A stretch of DNA of 12,246 nucleotides from NCBI GenBank assembly GCA_021781855.1, contig JAJXWC010000056.1, positions 1 to 12,246 on the forward strand. Reading direction: 5' to 3'. Position 1 is the first letter of the stretch. Every line of letters begins with the position of its first letter. This document shows positions 6,082 through 11,235 of the stretch, piece by piece. This DNA is from Bacillota bacterium. Its GTDB lineage: Bacteria; Bacillota; Bacilli; Lactobacillales; Streptococcaceae. Below the pieces are notes generated by a model. The model was given only the letters and a program-made list of their open reading frames with translations, was not told the DNA's origin and made no database searches. The position numbers and the translations under genes were made by a program.

Positions 6082-6096
6082 AAAAAATGGTATAAT
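6067..6096 (+). promoter_or_regulatory. Promoter of pgmH
   Basis: A perfect TATAAT (6091-6096) preceded by TGG forms an extended -10. The best -35 is TTGTGT (6067-6072) at 18 bases, which lies inside the right arm of the preceding terminator. Start of transcription is expected near 6103. Confidence 0.75.
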
Positions 6097-6110
6097 GTAA
6101 GCGGTAAGAG
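6095..6110 (+). promoter_or_regulatory. cre-like CcpA site overlapping the pgmH -10 and start
   Basis: ATGTAAGCGGTAAGAG fits the catabolite-responsive-element consensus WTGNNARCGNWWWCAW at 14 of 16 positions; mismatches are G for C at position 14 and G for W at position 16. It covers the end of the -10 and the predicted start site, where CcpA binding normally represses. Confidence 0.45.
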
Positions 6111-6134
6111 AAAACAAAAAGAAGGAGAAAACTT

Positions 6135-6902
6135 ATGAAAAAAATTCTAAGTTTCGACATCGATAACACACTCAATGAGCCTAAAATGCCTATTTTTCCA
6201 GAAATGGCAGAATTGCTTGCGAAATTATCTCAAAAGTACATCATCGCACCGATTTCTGGACAAAAATATGACCAATTTTTGATTCAAATCATCAACAACT
6301 TGCCTGAAACTGCAAATCTTGACAATTTCCACCTCTTTGTTGCTCAAGGAACACAATATTATGCCCACAAAGACGGTGAATGGCATCAGGTCTTTAATTA
6401 TGCCTTGACTGATGAACAGGCAGCCGAAATCATGGGAGCACTTGAAAAAGCTGCACGCGAGTTGGGCTACTGGGACGAAAGTGTGCTTGCTCCTGGTGAT
6501 GAAATCAACGAAAATCGTGAGTCAATGATTGCTTACTCAGCAATTGGACAAAAAGCCGGTGTTGAAGCGAAGCAAGCATGGGACCCCGACATGACAAAAC
6601 GCAATAAAATCGCGAAACGTGCAAAAGAACTTGCGCCTGATTTTGAATTTGAAGTTGCTGGTACAACAACAATCAACGGTTTTGTTCCTGGACAAAATAA
6701 AGAATTCGGTATGAATCATCTCATGGAAGAACTCAATGTCGTAAAAGATGAAATTCTTTACTTCGGTGATATGACTCAACCTGGCGGTAACGATTATCCA
6801 GTTGTTCAAATGGGTATCGAAACAATCACCGTTCGTGACTGGCAAGAAACGGCTGGTATTTTGAAGGGTATCATCGCCACGGAATGTGATTGCTGCAAAT
6901 AA
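6135..6902 (+). CDS. pgmH: Alpha-phosphoglucomutase, HAD superfamily (eukaryotic phosphomannomutase-like)
   Basis: 255 residues. The HAD catalytic motif FDIDNTLN (7-14) gives the nucleophile Asp8 and general acid Asp10, and the C-terminal motif YFGDMTQPGGNDYPV supplies the Mg-binding acidic residues. GD-x-T-x-PGGNDY and the upstream NGFVPGQNKEFGMNHL are signatures of the eukaryotic phosphomannomutase family. In Lactococcus lactis a protein of this family and size is the essential alpha-phosphoglucomutase PgmH (established in the literature), unrelated to normal bacterial phosphohexomutases. It interconverts glucose 6-phosphate and alpha-glucose 1-phosphate in the cytoplasm, supplying UDP-glucose for cell-wall polysaccharides and closing the Leloir pathway. 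GGAG lies eight bases before the ATG. It is monocistronic, with a strong promoter carrying a cre-like site. The C-terminus ends with an unusual CDCCK. Confidence 0.92.
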   Translation: MKKILSFDIDNTLNEPKMPIFPEMAELLAKLSQKYIIAPISGQKYDQFLIQIINNLPETANLDNFHLFVAQGTQYYAHKDGEWHQVFNYALTDEQAAEIMGALEKAARELGYWDESVLAPGDEINENRESMIAYSAIGQKAGVEAKQAWDPDMTKRNKIAKRAKELAPDFEFEVAGTTTINGFVPGQNKEFGMNHLMEELNVVKDEILYFGDMTQPGGNDYPVVQMGIETITVRDWQETAGILKGIIATECDCCK

Positions 6903-6915
6903 AAGAAAGGAAAAA

Positions 6916-6937
6916 CTGCCTATAAGGCAGCTTTTTT
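6916..6937 (+). terminator. Terminator of pgmH
   Basis: CTGCC (6916-6920) and GGCAG (6926-6930) form a short GC-rich stem with a 5-base loop, then C and six T (6932-6937). Confidence 0.8.
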
Positions 6938-6968
6938 GATTTTAGACAAAATTCAGTCTTTCGTCCTA

Positions 6969-6997
6969 TTGAAATTCCTTGGAAAATCGGGTAAAAT
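6969..6997 (+). promoter_or_regulatory. Promoter of yidC2
   Basis: TTGAAA (6969-6974), 17 bases, TAAAAT (6992-6997). Start of transcription is predicted near 7004, about 31 bases before the TTG start codon, which also excludes the in-frame ATG at 6936. Confidence 0.75.
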
Positions 6998-7034
6998 AGA
7001 CGAGTATGTTTATTTCAATAGAAAAGGATTTATT

Positions 7035-8000
7035 TTGATTAAAACTCATAAAAAATTAACGTTAGCTGGAATTACAGTCGCTGCTCTGTTCTTTTTATCG
7101 GGCTGCGTCCAGACACATCGGGTAAACGGCATCCTCGTTCCCACTCAGGCAGGAATGAATGGTATGACTTACCGTTATCTTGTTCGCCCAATGATTAGCT
7201 TTGTTGACCTTTTTGCACATAATATGGCTTTAGGTTATGGCATGGCAATTATTCTTGTCACTTTGATTATTCGCTTGCTCATTTTGCCACTGGGACTCAA
7301 TCAAGCCTACAAATCTACTTATATGCAAGAAAAAATGGCTTATCTCGCTCCCGTTTTTCTCCCTTTGAACGAACGCATGAAAAATGCGACAACGAATGAG
7401 GAAAAAATGGCTGCTCAACAGGCGCTGATGAAGGCTCAGAAGGACAACGGTGTAAATATGCTTTCGAGCATCGGTTGCTTACCGCTGATTATCCAATGGC
7501 CGTTCTTTATTGCGCTTTACAATGCAGCAATGTACACGCCCGGTATCATGACATCAAGCTTCATGGGCATTGACCTTTCCAAACCTAGTATTATTTTAAC
7601 GATTATTTCTGGTGTACTTTATTTTGCTCAAACATGGATTTCAACAATCGGCATGACAGAAGAGCAAAAGAAAACAGGACGCACAATGCTGATTATGAGT
7701 CCTGCAATGATTGTGATTTTCAGTTTCATGGCACCTGCTGCTGCAGCGCTCTACTGGGCTGTCGGTGGTTTCGTTATTGTTATTCAACAGGTCATCATCA
7801 CTTTCATCATGAAACCTTCAATGAAAAGAAAAATCGATGCTGAATTCAAGGCAAATCCGCCAAAAATCATGGATGCGCCAAAAGATGTAACACCAAGCGC
7901 CGTTCAAGAAAGCTTCGAAGCAATTACTAGTCAGCAAAATCCGATTGAGACCAAAAATCATCATGGACGAAATTCTGGAAAACAGAACCGAAAATCATAA
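7035..8000 (+). CDS. yidC2: Membrane protein insertase YidC/Oxa1 family (YidC2-type), TTG start
   Basis: 321 residues from a TTG at 7035, placed six bases after AAGGA. This start puts a short basic region (IKTHKK) directly before a hydrophobic core and the lipobox LSGC with Cys24, as in Gram-positive YidC lipoproteins. Oxa1-type features follow: the first conserved membrane helix contains the groove arginine (IIRLLILPLGLNQ, about residue 80), then LSSIGCLPLIIQWPFFIALY, MLIMSPAMIVIFSFM and PAAAALYWAVGGFVIVIQQ, five membrane helices after the signal. The tail of about 50 residues ends in a basic stretch (NHHGRNSGKQNRKS) that could contact ribosomes, as in YidC2 proteins. It is not next to rnpA, where YidC1 is encoded, so I assign it to the YidC2 class. 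It inserts membrane proteins alone or with Sec/SRP. Confidence 0.93.
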   Translation: MIKTHKKLTLAGITVAALFFLSGCVQTHRVNGILVPTQAGMNGMTYRYLVRPMISFVDLFAHNMALGYGMAIILVTLIIRLLILPLGLNQAYKSTYMQEKMAYLAPVFLPLNERMKNATTNEEKMAAQQALMKAQKDNGVNMLSSIGCLPLIIQWPFFIALYNAAMYTPGIMTSSFMGIDLSKPSIILTIISGVLYFAQTWISTIGMTEEQKKTGRTMLIMSPAMIVIFSFMAPAAAALYWAVGGFVIVIQQVIITFIMKPSMKRKIDAEFKANPPKIMDAPKDVTPSAVQESFEAITSQQNPIETKNHHGRNSGKQNRKS

Positions 8001-8027
8001 AAATCTTTCCTTTGGGAAGATTTTTTT
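8001..8027 (+). terminator. Terminator of yidC2
   Basis: AAATCTTTCC (8001-8010) pairs with GGGAAGATTT (8014-8023; one T-G pair) over a 3-base loop, with seven T at 8021-8027. It begins immediately after the stop codon. Confidence 0.85.
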
Positions 8028-8190
8028 ATATAATTATTTTTATCTCAGCAGCACTAAGTGTCGAATTTAGTCTCTGCTTCACGAAATGATAAGACTGAAG
8101 CTACTGTTTTCGATTGCAGAAAAAGCTGACTCTTTTGTACTTTTTGCCTTTTTAAAGAATATTACTTTGAGTTTGATGATGGAGCATTTT
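8028..8190 (+). other. Leader region upstream of the Nudix gene with a hairpin and a weak promoter candidate
   Basis: Non-coding as far as I can tell. GCAG-x-ACTAA (8048-8057) can pair with TTAGT-xx-CTGC (8067-8077). The best promoter candidate is TTGTAC (8135-8140), 17 bases, AATATT (8158-8163), which is weak. No riboswitch is recognised. Confidence 0.4.
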
Positions 8191-8631
8191 ATGTCAACAT
8201 TTGGAGCATTTACCGTAATTTCAAGCAGCATCCATGCAAATAAAATCTTATTGATAAAACGACGTGATTTCCCCTTGTGGGATTTACCTGGAGGTCGTGT
8301 CGAGTCGGACGAGAGTCCTGAACACGCAGCCGTTCGTGAAGCATGGGAAGAATCTGGCTTTGAAATCGAAATTGAACGATTTACTGGGACCTATCACAAT
8401 ACCGAACTTGACGATTTTCAATTCATTTATCAAGGAAAAATCGTTGGCGGTTCAAGTTTAGAATCTGGAGATGAAACCGCCGCAATAGATTTTTTTCCTG
8501 TTGATAAACTTCCGCTTTTGATGGTCCCGCATCGCAAGATGCAAATCAAAAAAGCTTTGACAGATTCGTCAAAGCCTCTTATAGTCGAAATTCGTGATTC
8601 TTTTTTAGTTCGATATTTCAAGAAAAAATAA
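8191..8631 (+). CDS. Nudix hydrolase
   Basis: 146 residues from the ATG at 8191, which has GGAG six bases upstream. A longer frame reaches back to 8086, but those residues (hydrophobic, then MMEHF) do not belong to the domain. The complete Nudix box G-x5-E-x7-RE-x2-EE-x-G is at residues 35-57: GRVESDE, then SPEHAAV, then REAWEESGF. The glutamates bind Mg and place the pyrophosphate bond of a nucleoside-diphosphate-X substrate. The N-terminal strand (KILLIKRRDFPLWDLPGG) is typical of MutT-like members. The exact substrate cannot be predicted. It converges with fabI with only 16 bases between the stop codons, and there is no obvious strong terminator of its own. Confidence 0.92.
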   Translation: MSTFGAFTVISSSIHANKILLIKRRDFPLWDLPGGRVESDESPEHAAVREAWEESGFEIEIERFTGTYHNTELDDFQFIYQGKIVGGSSLESGDETAAIDFFPVDKLPLLMVPHRKMQIKKALTDSSKPLIVEIRDSFLVRYFKKK

Positions 8632-8647
8632 CCATGAAGTTTTTTGC

Positions 8648-9400
8648 TTAGGTCAAATGTACCCCTTTATCAACATAAACAATATCACCAATAATTCCAG
8701 CAGCAAGTGGGCTGACAAGGAATGCCGCAGTTTGACCGACTTCTTCAATCGTTACACCAATTCCATCTGCAGTGCGGCTGTCAGATTCTTTAATCAAGTC
8801 TTTGTAACCTGAAACACCAGATACAGCGAGCGTTTTGATTGCCCCTGCAGAAATCCCATTCACATGGACACCAACGTGTGCCATTTCGGCAGCGAGATAA
8901 CGAACCGCAGATTCAAGCGCTGCTTTGGCAATTCCCATCACATTGTAGTTTGGAATGGCACGAACGCTCCCCATATAAGTCAATGTTACAATACCTGCTC
9001 CTTTATTTAGCAAAGGCTTTGCAGCTTTAGAAACGGCAAGTAAACTGTAAGCTGAAATATCCTGCGCCAACGCATAACCATCACGCGAAATATCCGTTAC
9101 ATTGCCGCCCAGTTCTTCCTTTTTCGAATAGGCAACAGCGTGAACCATGCCGTCGATTTTACCAATACGGCTTTCAATTGTTGAAAATGCACGACGAATA
9201 GACTCGTCAGAAGCAACATCACACTCAATGAGCCAATCTTCTGGACTTGCCAACTTTGCGAGCTGCTTTTCCATACGTTCATTTTGATAAGTATAAATCA
9301 GCGTTGCACCCTGGTCTTTCATGGCTTTTGCGCAACCCCAAGCGATTGATTTATTGTTTGCAACACCCATGACAACAATTTTTTTGCCTTCTAAAAACAT
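8648..9400 (-). CDS. fabI: Enoyl-[acyl-carrier-protein] reductase (NADH), FabI
   Basis: 250 residues, the usual size. It reduces the enoyl-ACP double bond in the last step of each round of type II fatty acid elongation. The dinucleotide fold starts KKIVVMGVANNKSIAWG (6-22) with the FabI-type GVAN-x-x-SIA loop. The catalytic pair is Y152 and K159 (NYNVMGIAK, Y-x6-K), with a second tyrosine at 142 (TYMGS); this is the triclosan-binding site in the family. I start at 9400 (MFLEGKK), where AGAGGAA lies at good distance. An in-frame ATG at 9445 would add 15 residues unlike any FabI N-terminus. It is divergent from fabZ across FabT-like boxes, so it is probably repressed when exogenous fatty acids are available. 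Confidence 0.96.
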   Translation of the reverse strand: MFLEGKKIVVMGVANNKSIAWGCAKAMKDQGATLIYTYQNERMEKQLAKLASPEDWLIECDVASDESIRRAFSTIESRIGKIDGMVHAVAYSKKEELGGNVTDISRDGYALAQDISAYSLLAVSKAAKPLLNKGAGIVTLTYMGSVRAIPNYNVMGIAKAALESAVRYLAAEMAHVGVHVNGISAGAIKTLAVSGVSGYKDLIKESDSRTADGIGVTIEEVGQTAAFLVSPLAAGIIGDIVYVDKGVHLT

Positions 9401-9473
9401 AAAATAATTCCTCTTCTTATTAAATAAAAATTGACACTTTCCCAAAAACTTGATAAGATAGTCTTGCAGAAAG

Positions 9474-9532
9474 TTTTGTATATCAAAATACTTTATGTAT
9501 CAAATTGTAAATTAAATTATTTGAAATGTCAA
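9474..9532. promoter_or_regulatory. FabT-like operator boxes between fabI and fabZ
   Basis: Box 1 TTTTGTATATCAAAA (9474-9488) has perfect 5-base arms. Box 2 around 9493-9505 repeats the half-site TATCAAA 17 bases downstream of the one in box 1. A third, weaker palindrome TTGAAATGTCAA is at 9521-9532. These resemble the streptococcal FabT operator core TTTGATTATCAAA. FabT is a MarR-family repressor of fatty acid synthesis genes, active with long-chain acyl-ACP. Confidence 0.6.
9475..9503 (-). promoter_or_regulatory. Candidate fabI promoter
   Basis: On the minus strand TTGATA (9503-9498), 17 bases, TACAAA (9480-9475). Both hexamers lie inside the FabT-like boxes, which would explain repression. 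The predicted leader is about 68 bases. The promoter of fabZ on the other strand is not clear. Confidence 0.45.
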
Positions 9533-9561
9533 GCCAAATTTATATCCGAAAGTGAGAAACA

Positions 9562-10011
9562 ATGACACGAGTACTAAGCGCACAAGAAGTTGCGAACATT
9601 ATTCCCAACCGCTATCCTATCCTTTTTATTGACTATGTTGATGAGATTACTGAAAATAAAATCATTGCTACAAAAAATGTAACGATTAATGAGCAGGTAT
9701 TCAATGGACATTTCCCTGGAAATCCAACTTTCCCAGGCGTTTTGATTTTGGAGAGCTTGGCACAAGCTGGCTCAATTTTAATTTTGACCAAAGACGAATT
9801 TAAAGGCAAAATGGCTTACATTGGTGGCATCGACAAGGCGAAATTTCGTCAAAAAGTTACACCTGGCGATGTGATGAAACTTGAATTTGAAATTACAAAA
9901 TTCCGTGGAAAAGTTGGTGTGGCAAGTGCAACGGCACTCGTTGACGGCAAAAAGGTTGCAACAGCCGAGTTTACTTTCATCGTTGACGAAGCTGCTGAGC
10001 AAACAAAATAA
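9562..10011 (+). CDS. fabZ: 3-hydroxyacyl-[acyl-carrier-protein] dehydratase FabZ
   Basis: 149 residues, hot-dog fold. The catalytic pair is H50 and E64 in GHFPGNPTFPGVLILESLAQ, the FabZ signature HFPG-x-P-x-x-PG-x-L-x-x-E. It dehydrates 3-hydroxyacyl-ACP to trans-2-enoyl-ACP, just before the FabI step, and the two genes are divergently paired and probably co-regulated. Lactococci encode a second FabZ in the main fab operon, so this is likely the auxiliary copy. Enterococcus faecalis has an auxiliary FabZ homolog (FabN) that also isomerises the double bond for unsaturated fatty acids; whether this protein does so cannot be read from the sequence. The ribosome site is weak (GTGAG, six bases before the ATG at 9562). 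A terminator follows. Confidence 0.94.
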   Translation: MTRVLSAQEVANIIPNRYPILFIDYVDEITENKIIATKNVTINEQVFNGHFPGNPTFPGVLILESLAQAGSILILTKDEFKGKMAYIGGIDKAKFRQKVTPGDVMKLEFEITKFRGKVGVASATALVDGKKVATAEFTFIVDEAAEQTK

Positions 10012-10017
10012 AAAATG

Positions 10018-10045
10018 CCTTTGACTGTTTGTCAAAGGTTTTTTT
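10018..10045 (+). terminator. Terminator of fabZ
   Basis: CCTTTGAC (10018-10025) pairs perfectly with GTCAAAGG (10031-10038) over a 5-base loop, followed by seven T (10039-10045). Confidence 0.9.
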
Positions 10046-10217
10046 ACTCTTAGCACTTGTTCATGAAATCTTGAAAAATTTTTAATTGCTGCTTATCGGA
10101 TTGCCCTATATTTTCCAGATGTTACTGTACCGATTTTTCATTGAGAAGTCCAAACGGATATGCCAAAATATCTGCCGTGACAACAATAATGATTTTTTCA
10201 TTATTATAAACTCTATC
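10046..10217. other. Non-coding stretch between fabZ and the binding-protein gene; possible coding remnant
   Basis: The gap between the two convergent genes is 307 bases. Apart from the fabZ terminator, the second terminator (10218-10244) and repeat copy B, this middle part holds an AT-rich palindrome (AATAATGA 10185-10192 with TCATTATT 10198-10205). It also holds an open frame without a start on the minus strand (10217 to a TAA at 10124-10122) reading VYNNEKIIIVVTADILAYPF, which looks like the end of a decayed gene. Family unknown; it may be chance. Confidence 0.3.
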
Positions 10218-10244
10218 AAAAAATCCGCAAAATAGCGGATTTTT
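10218..10244 (-). terminator. Terminator of the binding-protein gene (bidirectional)
   Basis: AAAAATCCGC (10219-10228) pairs with GCGGATTTTT (10235-10244) over a 6-base loop. Runs of A and T on both sides allow it to work on either strand. It lies about 75 bases after the gene's stop codon, leaving a 3' leader that contains repeat copy B. Confidence 0.85.
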
Positions 10245-10250
10245 ATCTAT

Positions 10251-10307
10251 TCAAGGATATGAGATTGTACCCTGAATTTAGTGAAGTTTCACCCCCAACT
10301 AAATAAG
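10251..10307 (-). repeat. Copy B of the related intergenic sequence (see 4364-4409)
   Basis: On the minus strand it carries CTTATTTAGT (10307-10298) and TACAATCTCA (10269-10260), then a near match to CTTGA (ending 10251), in the same order and strand sense as copy A. Here it can fold: on the plus strand TTTAGT (10277-10282) pairs with ACTAAA (10298-10303), or alternatively GTGAA (10281-10285) with TTCAC (10288-10292). It starts 11 bases after the stop codon of the binding-protein gene and precedes its terminator. Confidence 0.6.
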
Positions 10308-10318
10308 CCTTCGCTTCA

Positions 10319-11131
10319 TTACTTCGTGTTTTGCGAAGCTTTGTAATTCTTTTGGATGATTTGGTTAAGTTCACCACTTGCCTTGAGTTCTTTGATGACT
10401 TCATTCACTTCTTTTTGCAAATCAGTTGACCCTTTCTGCATCGCTACGGCCATACCAGGATTACTTGGAAGATTTGGAATTTTAACTTTAGCCACGGCCA
10501 AGTCAGGGTTGGCTGCCACATAACTCGTTGCAATCATATCTTCCATGACTGCCCCTGCAACTTTACCGCTTTTAACCTCATTGATTTCATCCCCAACTCC
10601 TGGAAGTGAAACAAGGACTGAACCTGAAATCTGATTTTTAACGGCTGTTTCCTGAGTTGAACCTGTCTGACCTGTCAATTTCAAACCTTTAAAATCAGCT
10701 AAACTCTTATATTTATTCAAATCTGATTTTCTTACCACAATTTCATTTGTCGCATCATAATAAACATCTGAAAAATCAAATGATTTTTTCCTATCTGATG
10801 TTGCTGAAATTCCAGAAATTGCAATATCTGATTTTCCTTGTGCCAAATTCGTCAGAACATTGTCAAAACTCATTGTGCTGATTTTCAATTTTACATTCAT
10901 CTTCTTAGCAATCGCATTGGCAAGGTCAATATCTGCGCCAACCACTGTATTTTTGCCATTGACTAATGCCTGATATTCAAATGGAGGATAGTCAGGACTA
11001 ACAGCCAAAACAAGCTGTCCTTTGCTTTGAATTGCTTTTACTTCATTTGAACTAGAATTTCCGCAGGCCGCCAAACTTACAACAGCTGCAAAACCGACTA
11101 CTCCCAATAATAATTTTTTTACGTTCTTCAT
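10319..11131 (-). CDS. Amino-acid ABC transporter substrate-binding lipoprotein (family 3)
   Basis: 270 residues from the ATG at 11131, which has AGGAG at good spacing. An in-frame ATG at 11170 lies upstream of the predicted transcription start and is excluded. It has a type II signal peptide with lipobox LAAC, Cys23 lipidated. The mature part is a family 3 solute-binding protein: LVLAVSPDYPPFEY (40-53), GADIDLANAIAKKM (65-78), SDIAISGISATSDRKKSFDF (101-120) and FSDVYYDA. These residues bind the alpha-amino and carboxyl groups of polar amino acids. The specificity is unknown; the neighbouring hisC is suggestive but not proof. There is no permease or ATPase gene beside it, and it has its own promoter and terminator, so it appears to be an orphan binding protein. 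Confidence 0.93.
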   Translation of the reverse strand: MKNVKKLLLGVVGFAAVVSLAACGNSSSNEVKAIQSKGQLVLAVSPDYPPFEYQALVNGKNTVVGADIDLANAIAKKMNVKLKISTMSFDNVLTNLAQGKSDIAISGISATSDRKKSFDFSDVYYDATNEIVVRKSDLNKYKSLADFKGLKLTGQTGSTQETAVKNQISGSVLVSLPGVGDEINEVKSGKVAGAVMEDMIATSYVAANPDLAVAKVKIPNLPSNPGMAVAMQKGSTDLQKEVNEVIKELKASGELNQIIQKNYKASQNTK

Positions 11132-11171
11132 TTTTTCTCCTACTGTATATTTTTTAAACAACATACGCATA

Positions 11172-11199
11172 ATTATACATCATTCAGAAAATATGTCAA
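11172..11199 (-). promoter_or_regulatory. Consensus promoter of the binding-protein gene with CodY-like box in the spacer
   Basis: On the minus strand TTGACA (11199-11194), 16 bases, TATAAT (11177-11172); both hexamers are perfect. The spacer contains TATTTTCTGAATGAT (11193-11179), matching the CodY box AATTTTCWGAAAATT at 11 of 15 positions. The transcription start should fall near 11165. Confidence 0.8.
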
Positions 11200-11207
11200 G
11201 TCTTATG

Positions 11208-11235
11208 CAAAAAAATCTGTTTAAACAAACAGATT
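11208..11235 (-). terminator. Terminator of hisC
   Basis: On the minus strand AATCTGTTT (11235-11227) pairs with AAACAGATT (11222-11214) over a GTTT loop, followed by seven T. It overlaps the last bases of the hisC stop codon. Confidence 0.85.

Noticed and set aside
8632..8655. Bidirectional terminator between the Nudix gene and fabI
   Set aside because: The pairing of AAC with GTT plus A/T runs is too short and contains mismatches to call a terminator.
9401..9445. 15-residue N-terminal extension of FabI from an ATG at 9445
   Set aside because: The extra residues do not resemble FabI; the start at 9400 has a good ribosome site and gives the canonical N-terminus MFLEGKK.
11132..11170. Longer start (11170) for the binding protein
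   Set aside because: The -10 of a consensus promoter ends two bases upstream of this ATG, so it would not be on the mRNA; the start at 11131 has a strong ribosome site and a normal signal peptide.
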